64,000 bases of DNA, taken from contig JAIYCR010000081.1 in assembly GCA_027487905.1 (NCBI GenBank), positions 1 to 64,000 on the forward strand. The letters run 5' to 3'. Both the position numbers and the translations under genes were made by a program. Below, in pieces: positions 1-8,854 of this stretch (position 1 is the first letter of the stretch; every line of letters starts with the position of its first letter). Source of the DNA: Rubrivivax sp. Lineage in GTDB: Bacteria > Pseudomonadota > Gammaproteobacteria > Burkholderiales > Burkholderiaceae_C. The notes below the pieces were generated by a model. It worked only from the letters and a program-made list of their open reading frames with translations. It did not search any database and was not told the DNA's origin.

Positions 1-230
1 GCGCCGCGGCGCAGGCCGTACTCCGCCGAGAGGCTGTCGCCCACGACCAGCAGCACCGGCCGGGCATCGGCCGTGGGCGCAGCCGCAGCCGGCGCGGCAG
101 CGGCGCCCGGTGCCAGCGCTGCCCCCTGCGCCCGGATGGCGGCCGGCCCCAGCAGGGGCGCCAGCCACAGCGCCCGGCTACAGTGGGCCAGCAAGGCCCG
201 GCGTCCGGGCTTGAACACCTTCACATCCAT
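1..230 (-). CDS. tesA: SGNH/GDSL arylesterase (TesA-like), 5' part only
   Basis: Only the N-terminal 76 or so codons are in the window; the gene runs off the left edge. From the ATG at 230 the product has a basic N-terminus, a hydrophobic signal-like stretch, an Ala/Pro-rich linker, then VVGDSLSAEYGLRRG. GDSLSAEYG is block I of the SGNH hydrolase family, with the nucleophilic Ser in GDS, in the form typical of TesA/arylesterase (acyl-CoA thioesterase I, periplasmic esterase/lysophospholipase). The gene is divergent from a YbbA-type ABC ATPase, which is also the E. coli tesA-ybbA arrangement, and the two start codons overlap. The family is secure from motif plus synteny; substrate cannot be judged from the fragment. 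Confidence 0.85.
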   Translation of the reverse strand, partial: MDVKVFKPGRRALLAHCSRALWLAPLLGPAAIRAQGAALAPGAAAAPAAAAPTADARPVLLVVGDSLSAEYGLRRG

Positions 231-918
231 GTCCGATTCCATTCTGGTCGTCGATCACGTCACCAAGCAGGTCCGGGATTCCACCGGCACCCTGACCATT
301 CTGGATGACATCCATTTCGCCCTGGAAAGGCAGGAATCGGCGGCCATCGTCGGCGCCTCCGGGTCGGGCAAGAGCACGCTGCTGTCCATCCTGGCGGGGC
401 TGGACACCCCCACCCAGGGAACCGTGCGCCTCGACGGGATCGACCTTTTCCGCCTGGACGAGGACAGCCGGGCAGCGGTGCGCGCCGAGCGGGTGGGCTT
501 TGTCTTCCAGAGCTTCCAGCTGCTGGGCAACCTCACCGCCATCGAGAACGTGATGCTGCCGCTGGAATTGCAGGGCAGGGCCGATGCCCGAAGCGCCGCC
601 ACCGAGATGCTGGCCCGGGTGGGGCTGGCGCAGCGGCTGGGCCACTACCCGAAGCTGCTGTCCGGTGGCGAGCAGCAGCGGGTGGCGCTCGCCCGGGCCT
701 TCGTGGTGCGGCCGCGGCTGCTGCTGGCCGACGAGCCCACCGGCAGCCTGGACTTCGCGACGGGCGAGACTGTGATGCAGCTGATGTTCGAGCTGAACCG
801 GGAGGCCGGCACGACCCTGGTGCTGGTCACCCACGACCGCAGCATCGCGGCCCGCTGCGACCGCCAGCTGCGCATCGAAGCCGGCCGGCTGGTGCCGCAG
901 CCGGCCGAGGTCAACTGA
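229..918 (+). CDS. ybbA: ABC transporter ATP-binding protein, YbbA/LolD type
   Basis: A 229-residue cytoplasmic ATPase, the usual size for YbbA (about 228 residues in E. coli). Walker A GASGSGKST lies at residues 42-50, the signature LSGGEQQ at 144-150, Walker B LLLADEP near 164-170 and the switch histidine in THDRS at about 202. The LolD/MacB/YbbA subfamily powers lipoprotein release or FtsX-like permeases. I start it at ATG 229, where similarity begins; the upstream in-frame extension lies inside the divergent esterase gene and is not plausible. The usual partner permease (YbbP, FtsX-like) does not follow: the next gene is convergent 12 bp away. The ATPase therefore either works with a permease encoded elsewhere or has lost it. 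Confidence 0.9.
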   Translation: MSDSILVVDHVTKQVRDSTGTLTILDDIHFALERQESAAIVGASGSGKSTLLSILAGLDTPTQGTVRLDGIDLFRLDEDSRAAVRAERVGFVFQSFQLLGNLTAIENVMLPLELQGRADARSAATEMLARVGLAQRLGHYPKLLSGGEQQRVALARAFVVRPRLLLADEPTGSLDFATGETVMQLMFELNREAGTTLVLVTHDRSIAARCDRQLRIEAGRLVPQPAEVN

Positions 919-930
919 GCGCTGCGGCGC

Positions 931-1755
931 TCAGTTGGCGAACTTGTAGTCCGTCTTCGCCTTGGAGCGGATCTCCTCGCGGAAGGCACCCATCTTCTGC
1001 TGGGTGAGCTGCTGCTGGATCTGCTGCTTGACGTCGGCCAGGGGCGGGAACTGTGCCTGGCGGGTGTCGTCCAGCCGGATGACGTGCCAGCCGAACTGCG
1101 TGCGCACCGGCGTCTCGGTCATCTTGCCCTTCTCGAGCTTGACCATGGCCTGCGAGAACTCGGGCACATAGGCGCCGGCGGGCGCGAAATCGAGGTCGCC
1201 GCCGTTGGCACCGGAGCCCGGGTCCTTGGACGACTTCTTGGCCAGCTCCTCGAACTTCGCGCCGCCCTTGATCTGGGCGATCAGCGCCTTCGCGTCCTCT
1301 TCCTTCTCGACCAGGATGTGGCTGGCACGGTATTCGGTGCCGCCGGCCTGGCCCTTGAACTTGTCGTACTCGGCCTGGATCTCGGCGTCGGTGACCGGGT
1401 TCTTCTGCTGGAACTGGGTGAACAGTTCGCGGATGAGGATGGTCTGGCGGGCCAGTTCCATCTGGGCCTTGTAGTCGGGCGAGGCGGCCAGGCCGCGCTT
1501 CTCGGCTTCCTGGGCGAACATCTCGCGCAGCACCACCTCGTCGCGGACCTGCGCCTCCAGTTCGGGCGTGACCGGCTGGCCCTGGCGCGAGGCCTGGGTC
1601 ATCAGCATCGTCATGCGGCTCTTGGGCACGGCCTTGCCGTTGACGATGGCGATGTTCTGCGCCTGGACCGAAACGCTGCCCATCGCCAGCGGCGCGCCGA
1701 CGAGAAGGGCGGCCGCCAGGGTGCCGGCGGTCGGGACGAGAAACGACATCTTCAT
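931..1755 (-). CDS. Periplasmic parvulin-type peptidyl-prolyl cis-trans isomerase
   Basis: A 274-residue exported foldase. An N-terminal signal peptide (hydrophobic stretch to about residue 27, probable cleavage after VQA near residue 32) precedes a helical SurA/PpiC-like N-domain, then a parvulin domain from about residue 138 (YRASHILVE) to about 232 (FGWHVIRLDD). These two motifs are hallmarks of the rotamase fold. The C-terminus is Gln/Lys-rich and helical. It is the last gene of the leftward msrB-yciB-bolA-ppiC block, 12 bp after bolA. Expected role: folding of periplasmic or outer-membrane proteins. Confidence 0.92.
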   Translation of the reverse strand: MKMSFLVPTAGTLAAALLVGAPLAMGSVSVQAQNIAIVNGKAVPKSRMTMLMTQASRQGQPVTPELEAQVRDEVVLREMFAQEAEKRGLAASPDYKAQMELARQTILIRELFTQFQQKNPVTDAEIQAEYDKFKGQAGGTEYRASHILVEKEEDAKALIAQIKGGAKFEELAKKSSKDPGSGANGGDLDFAPAGAYVPEFSQAMVKLEKGKMTETPVRTQFGWHVIRLDDTRQAQFPPLADVKQQIQQQLTQQKMGAFREEIRSKAKTDYKFAN

Positions 1756-1767
1756 GGAACGGATCTT

Positions 1768-2079
1768 TCAGGGCGGGGATGAGGCGGACTCGGGAGGACG
1801 CGCGTCGATCGACAGCGCATGCACGCCGATCGCGCCGAGGGGTCCGAGGGCATCATAAATGAGGCGATGCCGGGCCACGGGGCCCAGCCCGGCGAAGCGT
1901 TCGCTGCGCACGACGAGGTGGAAGTGACCGCCTTCACGGGCTCCGGCGTGCCCGGCGTGCAGCGCGCTGTCGTCGCGGATGTCCAGCCGGGTGGGCGAGA
2001 GTGCCGCGGTGAGCACCGCGCGGAGGTGGTCGGCGGCCGGGGTGGGGCTGGGGCTGGGGCTGGGGCTGGGGTGCGTCAC
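1768..2079 (-). CDS. bolA: BolA family protein
   Basis: A 103-residue small cytoplasmic protein with the BolA core: RLDIRDDSALHAGHAG, then GGHFHLVV and ARHRLIYDAL, ending in an Ala/Pro tail. BolA proteins partner monothiol glutaredoxins in Fe-S cluster handling and can act as transcription factors. The start is GTG at 2079; no ATG is available before the core. Residues 4-13 are a Ser-Pro repeat encoded by a tandem hexanucleotide (2044-2067), an unusual N-terminus that length variation would change in steps of two residues without a frameshift. It sits between yciB and ppiC on the same strand. Confidence 0.92.
   Translation of the reverse strand: MTHPSPSPSPSPTPAADHLRAVLTAALSPTRLDIRDDSALHAGHAGAREGGHFHLVVRSERFAGLGPVARHRLIYDALGPLGAIGVHALSIDARPPESASSPP
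2044..2067. repeat. Tandem hexanucleotide GGGGCT x4 inside bolA
   Basis: Four perfect copies of ggggct plus a partial fifth (to 2071). On the coding strand it reads AGCCCC and encodes the Ser-Pro repeat near the BolA N-terminus. The period is a multiple of three, so copy-number change would be in frame. Confidence 0.9.
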
Positions 2080-2098
2080 GGGGGTTCGCGTCGACCGG

Positions 2099-2749
2099 TC
2101 AGGACGATGGCTTGGCCGGCTCGCGGCCGGCCTCGTCGTCGCGCAGGTGCCGGCTCAGGTAGAGACCCTGGGCCACGGTGAACACCAGCATCAGGCCGAT
2201 GCCGCCGAAGAGCTTGAAGTCCACCCAGGTGTCGGTGCTGAAGCTGTAGGCCACGTAGACGTTGAGCAGCCCCATGAAGGCGAAGAAGGCCACCCAGGCG
2301 AAGTTCAGCCGCTGCCAGACGACGGCGGGCAGGTCGAGCTGCTCGCCCATCAGCACCTTGAGCAGGTTGCGGCGGAACAGCACCTGGCTGGCCCACAGCG
2401 TCAGGCCCATCAGCCAGTACAGCATGCTGGGCTTCCACTTGATGAAGGTCTCGTTGTGGAACCAGACGGTCGCGCCGCCCAGCACCAGCACCAGCACCAG
2501 GCTCACCCACAGCGGCGCGTCGACCTTGCGGCCCGAAAGCTTCATCCAGGCGATCTGCACCAGCGTGGCGGCGATGACCACGAGCGTGGCCAGCAGCACC
2601 GGCCCCTCGCCCAGGCCCACCACGCCGCCGGAGACCAGCAGGCCGAAATGTTCGGTCGCGAAGCGGGCCGCCCACTCCTTGTTCGATTCGGCGTATTTGA
2701 AGGTGCCGAAGAACAGGATGATGGGCAGGAAGTCGAACAGCAGCTTCAT
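2099..2749 (-). CDS. yciB: Inner-membrane septation protein A (YciB/IspZ)
   Basis: A 216-residue polytopic inner-membrane protein starting MKLLFDFLPIILFFGTFK, the characteristic YciB N-terminus. Five or six hydrophobic segments follow, with the conserved stretches NETFIKWKPSMLYW and FAWVAFFAFMGLLNVYVA. YciB affects cell-envelope synthesis and intracellular septation. The charged C-terminal tail is DDEAGREPAKPSS. It lies 9 bp downstream of msrB and 19 bp upstream of bolA on the same strand, a gene order I recall as common in Burkholderiales. Confidence 0.94.
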   Translation of the reverse strand: MKLLFDFLPIILFFGTFKYAESNKEWAARFATEHFGLLVSGGVVGLGEGPVLLATLVVIAATLVQIAWMKLSGRKVDAPLWVSLVLVLVLGGATVWFHNETFIKWKPSMLYWLMGLTLWASQVLFRRNLLKVLMGEQLDLPAVVWQRLNFAWVAFFAFMGLLNVYVAYSFSTDTWVDFKLFGGIGLMLVFTVAQGLYLSRHLRDDEAGREPAKPSS

Positions 2750-2758
2750 GGGGGGCCC

Positions 2759-3175
2759 TCAGTCGGGCTTGAAGTCTATCGAAGCGGAGTTGATGCAGAA
2801 ACGCTCGCCCGTGGGGAGCGGCCCGTCGGGAAACACATGCCCGAGGTGCGACCCGCAGCGGCGGCAGCGCACCTCGATGCGGACCATGCCGTGGCTTCGG
2901 TCCTCCACACGCTCGACGAGGTCGGCATCGGCGGCGGCCGAGTAGCTCGGCCAGCCACAGCCGGCATCGAACTTGGTGGACGATTCGAACAGCACCGCGC
3001 CGCATCCCACGCAGGCATACCGCCCGGCTTCCCAGTGGTCCCAGTAGGCGCCGGTGAAGGGACGCTCGGTGGCTGCGCGGCGGGTGACCTGGTATTGCAT
3101 CGGCGACAGCATCGAACGCCATTCGGCGTCGCTGCGGGTCACGTCGCGCGGGGTGTCGTCGGTGTCGGGTTCCAT
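2759..3175 (-). CDS. msrB: Peptide-methionine (R)-S-oxide reductase
   Basis: A 138-residue MsrB that reduces methionine-R-sulfoxide in proteins. Two zinc-binding CXXC pairs are present (CVGCG and CRRCG), as are the GCGWPSY motif and the catalytic cysteine in RFCINSAS near the C-terminus. I chose ATG 3175; an in-frame TTG at 3190 would add five residues but has no supporting ribosome-binding site. First gene of the leftward block msrB-yciB-bolA-ppiC; divergent from the acyl-CoA ligase gene, so its promoter should lie in 3176-3356. Confidence 0.95.
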   Translation of the reverse strand: MEPDTDDTPRDVTRSDAEWRSMLSPMQYQVTRRAATERPFTGAYWDHWEAGRYACVGCGAVLFESSTKFDAGCGWPSYSAAADADLVERVEDRSHGMVRIEVRCRRCGSHLGHVFPDGPLPTGERFCINSASIDFKPD

Positions 3176-3356
3176 GGCGTTCACGGGCAAGGGGCGCGCT
3201 CGGTCGAAGGCCGCAGTGTAGGCAGCGCGGCGAACGGCGCCTGCGATTCGGGTAAACCGCTAGGTGAGGGGCTTTGCCCCGCTTTCCACAATGCCGGGCT
3301 TGCCGGCTGCCCCGCGGTCGCGGTGGCCGGCCCGACGTCACACAGGAGAAACGCCC

Positions 3357-4988
3357 ATGCTGGGATTGATGCAGGACCAGGGTTTGCTCATTTCGTCGCT
3401 GATCGAGTTCGCCGACCGCAACCATGGCGACGCTCCGATCGTCTCGCGGCGGGTGGAGGGCGACATCCACCGCTACACCTACCGCGACGCGGCGGGCCGC
3501 GCGCGTCGGGTGGCCAACGCGCTGGACGCGGACGCCATCGAGCAGGGCGAGCGGGTGGCCACGCTGGCCTGGAACGGCTATCGCCACTTCGAGCTCTATT
3601 TCGGCGTGTCCGGCAGCGGCCGTGTGCTGCACACGCTGAACCCCCGGCTCGCGCCTGACCAGGTGGTGTGGATCGCCAACCACGCCGAGGACCGCGTCCT
3701 GTGCTTCGACATGAGCTTCCTGCCGCTGGTCAAGGCGGTCTGGCAGCGCTGCACCACCGTGCGCAAGTGGGTGGCCCTGTGCGAGGCCGACGCGCTGCCG
3801 GCCGACAGCGGCATCGATGGCCTGGTGAGCTACGAAGCCTGGATCGGCGCGGCGAGCGACCGCTACACCTGGCCGGCACTGGACGAGCGCACCGCCGCGT
3901 CGCTGTGCTACACGAGCGGCACCACCGGCAACCCGAAGGGTGCGCTCTACAGCCACCGATCCACGGTGCTGCATGCCTTCGCCGCCGCCTTGCCCGACGC
4001 GATGTCGCTGTCCGCGCGCGATTCGGTGCTGCCGGTGGTGCCGATGTTCCACGTCAACGCCTGGGGCACGCCTTATGCAGCCGCGATGACCGGCGCCAAG
4101 CTCGTGTTTCCCGGCGGTGCGCTGGACGGCAAGTCGGTCTATGAGCTGATCGAGTCCGAAGGCGTGACGCTGGCCGCCGGCGTGCCCACCGTGTGGCTCG
4201 GGCTGCTCAACCACATGGCGCAGGCGGGTGCGCGCTTCTCCACCCTGCAGCGCACGGTGATCGGCGGCTCGGCCTGCCCGCCCGCGATGATCCACACCTT
4301 CAAGGAACAGTACGGCGTGGCCGTGCTGCACGCCTGGGGCATGACGGAGATGTCGCCCCTGGGCACGGTGTGCAACCTCAAGGGCAAGCAGCTTGCGCTG
4401 CCACCGGACGAGCAGATGAAGACCCTGGTCAAGCAGGGCCGGGCCATCTACGGCGTGGACATGAAGATCGTCGACCCCGAAGGCCGCGAACTGCCCTGGG
4501 ACGGACAGGCCAGCGGCGACCTGCTCGTCAAGGGGCCGTGGATCATCTCCAGCTATTTCAAGGGCGAGGGCGGGGACCCGCTGCGCGACGGCTGGTTCCC
4601 CACCGGTGACGTGGCCACCATCGACGCGGACGGCTTCCTGCAGATCACCGACCGGTCCAAGGACGTGATCAAGAGTGGCGGCGAATGGATCAGCTCGATC
4701 GACATCGAGAACATCGCGATGGCCCATCCGGCGGTGGCCATGGCCGCCTGCATCGCCGTGCCCCATCCCAAGTGGGACGAGCGCCCGCTGCTGGTGGTGA
4801 TGCCCAAGCCCGGCACCCACCCCGACCGCGCGGACATCCTGCGCTTCTACGAAGGACGTGTGGCCAAGTGGCAGGTGCCCGACGACGTGGTGTTCGTGGA
4901 CGCCATTCCGCTGGGCGCCACCGGCAAGATGCAGAAGATGAAGCTGCGCGAGCAGTTCCGCGACCACGTGCTGCCCGCGGCGGGCTGA
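3357..4988 (+). CDS. Medium/long-chain acyl-CoA ligase (AMP-forming, AlkK-like)
   Basis: A 543-residue member of the adenylate-forming superfamily that activates a carboxylic acid to its CoA thioester via an acyl-AMP. The phosphate-binding P-loop [11 protein letters not shown] begins near residue 185, the adenine-binding region [12 protein letters not shown] follows, then [12 protein letters not shown] and [13 protein letters not shown] near residue 440, ending in the catalytic lysine region [13 protein letters not shown]. The GGEWISS-SIDIEN form is typical of the AlkK/medium-chain ligase branch. Start ATG 3357 has a strong ribosome-binding site (caggag, 8 bp away). It stands immediately upstream of the Liv-type importer genes, suggesting the imported compound is activated by this enzyme. 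Exact substrate unknown. Confidence 0.93.
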   Translation: MLGLMQDQGLLISSLIEFADRNHGDAPIVSRRVEGDIHRYTYRDAAGRARRVANALDADAIEQGERVATLAWNGYRHFELYFGVSGSGRVLHTLNPRLAPDQVVWIANHAEDRVLCFDMSFLPLVKAVWQRCTTVRKWVALCEADALPADSGIDGLVSYEAWIGAASDRYTWPALDERTAASLCYTSGTTGNPKGALYSHRSTVLHAFAAALPDAMSLSARDSVLPVVPMFHVNAWGTPYAAAMTGAKLVFPGGALDGKSVYELIESEGVTLAAGVPTVWLGLLNHMAQAGARFSTLQRTVIGGSACPPAMIHTFKEQYGVAVLHAWGMTEMSPLGTVCNLKGKQLALPPDEQMKTLVKQGRAIYGVDMKIVDPEGRELPWDGQASGDLLVKGPWIISSYFKGEGGDPLRDGWFPTGDVATIDADGFLQITDRSKDVIKSGGEWISSIDIENIAMAHPAVAMAACIAVPHPKWDERPLLVVMPKPGTHPDRADILRFYEGRVAKWQVPDDVVFVDAIPLGATGKMQKMKLREQFRDHVLPAAG

Positions 4989-5096
4989 GCGTCACCTGGG
5001 CGACGCGGTTCCTCATGGAAGTCCCTGTGCCTTGTGGGATTGCCATTCGAATAGCCTTCCCGACGGTTCATCCGAGACCCCTGGAGACAAACCCCT

Positions 5097-6404
5097 ATGC
5101 CTAGCCTGAAGCCTCAGTTTTCCCGCCGCGTGATGGGCGTCGCCATCGGCGCCGCCCTGTTCGGCCTGGGTGCCACCGCCATCGCCCAGACGGCCGCGCG
5201 GCCCGCCGCGCCGGCCAAGGCGCCGGCCTCCGCCAAGCCCCTGCAGGGCCAGGTGGTCAAGATGGTCCGCATCGACCCGCTGTCCGGCCTGCTCGGCCCG
5301 GTGGGCCTGAGCCAGATGCGCGGCTACCAGTACTTCGCCGACGTCTTCTCGCAGTCCAACCCGGCCGGCGTGAAGTTCGAGGTGAGCTTCATCGACAACA
5401 AGCTGAGCCCGGCCGAGAGCCTGAACGCGCTGAAGTCGGCCATCGACAACGGCGCGCGCTACATCATCCAGGGCAACGGCTCCTCGGTGGCGCTGGCGCT
5501 GATCGACGCGATCAACAAGCACAACGAGCGCAACCCGGGCAAGGAAGTCATCTTCCTGAACGACTCGGCGGTCGACCCCGATCTGACCAACAGCAAGTGC
5601 TCCTACTGGCACTTCCGCTTCGACGCGGACACCTCGATGAAGATCGAGGCGATGACCACCTTCATGAAGGACCAGGCCGACATCAAGAAGGTCTACCTGC
5701 TCAACCAGAACTACTCGCACGGCCAGCAGATCGTCCGCTTTGCCAAGGAAAACCTGGCGCGCAAGCGTCCGGACATCCAGATCGTCGGTGAAGACCTTCA
5801 CCCGCTGGGCCAGGTGCGCGACTTCGCGCCTTACATCGCCAAGATCAAGGCCTCGGGTGCGGACACCGTCATCACCGGCAACTGGGGCTCGGACCTGTCG
5901 CTGCTGATCAAGGCGGCCAACGAGGGTGGCTACACCGGCAAGTTCTACACCTACTACACCGGCGTCACCGGCACCCCCACTGCACTGGGCACGAACGGCG
6001 AAGGCCGCGTCTACCAGATCGCCTACAACCACTACAACATGGGTGGGCAGATGCAGAAGTGGATGGACGAGTTCAAGGCCAAGTACAAGGACGACTTCTA
6101 CACCGGCTCGACCATTCGCATCTTCGAGGCGCTCGGGCTGGCGATGGCCAACGCGAAGTCGACCGACCCGGTGAAGGTGGCCGCGGCGCTGTCGGGCCTG
6201 AAGTGGAACACCTTCAACGGCGAGGTCGAGATCCGCAAGGCCGACCACCAGCTGCAGCAGCCGCTGTACATGACCCGCTGGGAGAAGGCCTCGGCCAAGT
6301 TCCCCTACAGCCCGGAGAACACCGGCATGACGCTGGTGCCGGTGCGCGAGTTCCCCAACTTCGTGTCGAGCACGCCCACCAGCTGCGACATGAAGCGCCC
6401 CTGA
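5097..6404 (+). CDS. Liv-type ABC transporter periplasmic binding protein
   Basis: A 435-residue periplasmic type I binding protein of the branched-chain amino acid/amide (HAAT) family. A signal peptide spans residues 1-31 or so (twin Arg, hydrophobic core, GATAIAQ), then an Ala/Pro linker and the two-lobed domain. Ribosome-binding site ggag precedes ATG 5097. It heads the LivHMGF gene set and follows the acyl-CoA ligase by 108 bp. Such receptors in Burkholderiales bind many ligands besides Leu/Ile/Val, including aromatic and aliphatic acids; the neighbours (ligase before, beta-oxidation genes after) argue for a carboxylic acid, but this is inferred. Confidence 0.9.
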   Translation: MPSLKPQFSRRVMGVAIGAALFGLGATAIAQTAARPAAPAKAPASAKPLQGQVVKMVRIDPLSGLLGPVGLSQMRGYQYFADVFSQSNPAGVKFEVSFIDNKLSPAESLNALKSAIDNGARYIIQGNGSSVALALIDAINKHNERNPGKEVIFLNDSAVDPDLTNSKCSYWHFRFDADTSMKIEAMTTFMKDQADIKKVYLLNQNYSHGQQIVRFAKENLARKRPDIQIVGEDLHPLGQVRDFAPYIAKIKASGADTVITGNWGSDLSLLIKAANEGGYTGKFYTYYTGVTGTPTALGTNGEGRVYQIAYNHYNMGGQMQKWMDEFKAKYKDDFYTGSTIRIFEALGLAMANAKSTDPVKVAAALSGLKWNTFNGEVEIRKADHQLQQPLYMTRWEKASAKFPYSPENTGMTLVPVREFPNFVSSTPTSCDMKRP

Positions 6405-6421
6405 TCCGCGCTTGAGCTGAC

Positions 6422-6459
6422 GGGGTCCGGCCGGTCCGTCTGGCCGGACCCCGTTTTCG
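6422..6459 (+). terminator. Rho-independent terminator or attenuating hairpin between binding protein and permease genes
   Basis: A perfect 11-bp inverted repeat, ggggtccggcc (6422-6432) and ggccggacccc (6442-6452), with a 9-nt loop, followed by gttttcg. It lies 18 bp after the binding-protein stop and before livH. In Liv operons a hairpin here is expected to give excess binding-protein mRNA relative to the permease genes; that function is inferred. Confidence 0.75.
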
Positions 6460-6510
6460 TGTTCCCCGCCGATCCCGGCCGCACCGCCTTCGCCTCCACG
6501 TTCACACCCC

Positions 6511-7545
6511 ATGGAGTTCCTGACGATTTCCCTTCTCAACGGGCTGAGCTACGGCCTGTTGCTGTTCATGCTGAGCTCGGGCCTCACGCTCATCTTCAGC
6601 ATGATGGGCGTTCTCAACTTCGCCCACGCGAGCTTCTACATGCTGGGCGCCTACGTGGCCTTCTCGATCAGCAAGCTGATCGGCTTCTGGCCGGCGCTGG
6701 TGGTGGCGCCCCTGGTGGTGGGCATCCTGGGGGCGCTGTTCGAGCGGCATGCCTTGCGGCGGGTGCACAAGTTCGGCCATGTGCCCGAGCTCCTCATCAC
6801 CTTCGGCCTGTCCTATGTGGTGCTGGAGGTGGTGCAGCTGATCTGGGGTCGCACCGCGGTGGACTTCAAGCCGCCGGAATCGCTGCAGGGGCCGGCCTTC
6901 ACGCTGGTGAACTCGTCGGTCGATGGCCTGCAGTTCGTGCTGGGCAAGGCGCCAGCGGCGATGTGCACCGCAGCCGACGCCGCGGTGCGCGTGGTGTGCT
7001 CGCCTTTCCCGGCCACCCGCGGCTTCCTGATGCTGGTGGCGGTGTTCATGCTGGTGGCGCTGTGGCTGATGCTCACCCGCACCCGCATCGGGCTGGTCAT
7101 CCAGAGCGCGCTCACCCATCCGGAGATGGTCGAGGCGCTGGGCCACAACGTGCCGCGGGTGTTCATGCTGGTCTTCGGCGCGGGCACGGCGCTGGCTGGC
7201 CTGGCCGGCGTGATCGGCGGCAGCACCTTCGTCACCGAGCCGGCCATGGCGGCCACGGTGGGCAGCGTGATCTTCGTGGTGGTGGTGGTGGGCGGCATGG
7301 GCTCGCTTGCCGGGGCCTTCGTCGCCTCGCTGTTGATCGGCACCATCCAGACCTTCGCGGTCGCCCTGGACCATTCCGTGGCCAGCCTGCTCGCCGACAT
7401 CGGGCTGACGCTGTCGCCCGCCGTCGCGGCGAACACGGTGATGAAGCTCACGCTGTCCCAGGTGGCGCCCATCCTGCCTTACCTCTTCCTCGTGCTCATC
7501 CTGATCTTCCGGCCCAAGGGCCTGCTCGGCACGCGGGAGGGCTGA
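6511..7545 (+). CDS. livH: Liv-type ABC transporter permease LivH
   Basis: A 344-residue inner-membrane permease. It opens MEFLTISLLNGLSYGLLLFM and contains GVLNFAHASFYMLGAY, the classic LivH motif, followed by a permease repeat with GHNVPRVFML and a run of C-terminal membrane segments. The loop around residues 120-165 is longer than in E. coli LivH and holds two cysteines (MCTA, VVCSPF). Forms the membrane channel with the LivM homologue encoded 4 bp downstream. Confidence 0.93.
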   Translation: MEFLTISLLNGLSYGLLLFMLSSGLTLIFSMMGVLNFAHASFYMLGAYVAFSISKLIGFWPALVVAPLVVGILGALFERHALRRVHKFGHVPELLITFGLSYVVLEVVQLIWGRTAVDFKPPESLQGPAFTLVNSSVDGLQFVLGKAPAAMCTAADAAVRVVCSPFPATRGFLMLVAVFMLVALWLMLTRTRIGLVIQSALTHPEMVEALGHNVPRVFMLVFGAGTALAGLAGVIGGSTFVTEPAMAATVGSVIFVVVVVGGMGSLAGAFVASLLIGTIQTFAVALDHSVASLLADIGLTLSPAVAANTVMKLTLSQVAPILPYLFLVLILIFRPKGLLGTREG

Positions 7546-7549
7546 CACC

Positions 7550-8854
7550 ATGGCATCGTCGTCTTCCCCCGTGGCCTTCCGCTTCAAGCCCTACAACGTC
7601 GGGCGCTGGCTGGTGTGGGGCCTGTTCGCCCTGGTGCTGGTGGTGTCCCCTCTCATCTGGACCAGCAGCTTCTCGCAGTCGATGCTCACCCAGATGGGCA
7701 TCGCCATCGTGGCCTGCCTGGCCTACAACCTGCTGCTCGGCCAGGGCGGCATGTTGAGCTTCGGCCATGCGGTCTACAGCGGGCTGGGCTCCTTCCTGGC
7801 CATCCACACGCTGAACCGGGTGACCACCGGCGACATCGCGCTGCCGGTGGTGCTCATTCCGCTGGTCGGCGGGCTGGCGGGCCTGTTCTTCGCCTTCCTG
7901 TTCGGCTATGTGTCCACGAAGAAGTCGGGCACCACCTTCGCGATGATCACCCTCGGCCTGGGCGAGCTGGTGTGGTCGATGTCGCTGATGATTCCCGAGT
8001 TCTTCGGCGGCGAAGGCGGCGTGAGCGGCAACCGCACCGGCGGTGCGCCCTTCTTCGGCCTGAAGTTCGGACCGCAGATCCAGGTCTACTACCTGGTCGC
8101 GGTGTACTGCTTCATCTGCACCGCCGCCATGTTCGCCTTCACGCGCACGCCGCTGGGCCGCATCCTCAATGCGGTGCGCGACAACCCCGAGCGGGTGGAG
8201 TTCGTCGGCTACAGCACGCAGATCGTCCGCTACATCGCCTTCATGATCTCCGGCTTCTTCGCCGGCATCGCAGGCGGCCTGGGGGCCATCCACTTCGAGA
8301 TCGTCACCGCCGAGGTGGTGGGCGCCGCGCGCTCGGGCGCCTACCTGCTGTTCGTGTTCCTGGGCGGGGCCACCTTCTTCTTCGGACCCATCATCGGCGC
8401 CATCCTCATGGTGCTGGCCCTGGTGCTGCTGTCCGAGCTGACGCAGGCCTGGCTGCTCTACCTCGGCCTGGCCTTCCTCTTCATGGTGATGTATGCGCCC
8501 GGCGGCATCGCCAGCCTGCTCATGATGAACCTGCGGCTGGCGGCCTTCGGCAAGCTCAGGCGGGTGTGGACGTCCTACCTTGCCCTGGGGGGCTGCGTGC
8601 TCGTCATCCTGGTGGGTGCGGGCGCGATGATCGAGATGGTCTACCACCTGCAGTTGCTGGGTGCCACCGGCAGCGAGCTCCAGTTCCTGGGCGCCACGCT
8701 GGATGCGCGCTCACTGGACAGCTGGTTCGGCGCGGGCCTGGTGCTGGTCACCGGCGCGGCGCTGTTCGAACTGGTGCGCCGCGAGTTCGCGCTGCAGTGG
8801 GGCGAGACGCAGGCCGAGATCGAGCGCGAGATCAAGCGGAGGGAGAGCCTGTGA
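7550..8854 (+). CDS. livM: Liv-type ABC transporter permease LivM with C-terminal extension
   Basis: A 434-residue inner-membrane permease. Core motifs include NLLLGQGGMLSFGHAVYSG and the cytoplasmic coupling loop GRILNAVRDNPERVEFVGY. Where many LivM proteins end (after MYAPGGIASLL) this one continues for about 110 residues, including two more hydrophobic segments (ALGGCVLVILVGAGAM and FGAGLVLVTGAALFEL) and a charged tail. It overlaps the next gene (LivG) by 4 bp at gtga. The extension is visible in the sequence; its role is unknown. Confidence 0.92.
   Translation: MASSSSPVAFRFKPYNVGRWLVWGLFALVLVVSPLIWTSSFSQSMLTQMGIAIVACLAYNLLLGQGGMLSFGHAVYSGLGSFLAIHTLNRVTTGDIALPVVLIPLVGGLAGLFFAFLFGYVSTKKSGTTFAMITLGLGELVWSMSLMIPEFFGGEGGVSGNRTGGAPFFGLKFGPQIQVYYLVAVYCFICTAAMFAFTRTPLGRILNAVRDNPERVEFVGYSTQIVRYIAFMISGFFAGIAGGLGAIHFEIVTAEVVGAARSGAYLLFVFLGGATFFFGPIIGAILMVLALVLLSELTQAWLLYLGLAFLFMVMYAPGGIASLLMMNLRLAAFGKLRRVWTSYLALGGCVLVILVGAGAMIEMVYHLQLLGATGSELQFLGATLDARSLDSWFGAGLVLVTGAALFELVRREFALQWGETQAEIEREIKRRESL

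Noticed and set aside
2076-4967. A 963-codon open frame on the minus strand opposite the acyl-CoA ligase, msrB and yciB.
   Set aside because: Product is His/Arg/Ala-rich with no family pattern and lies over genes with clear motifs; typical of high-GC antisense frames.
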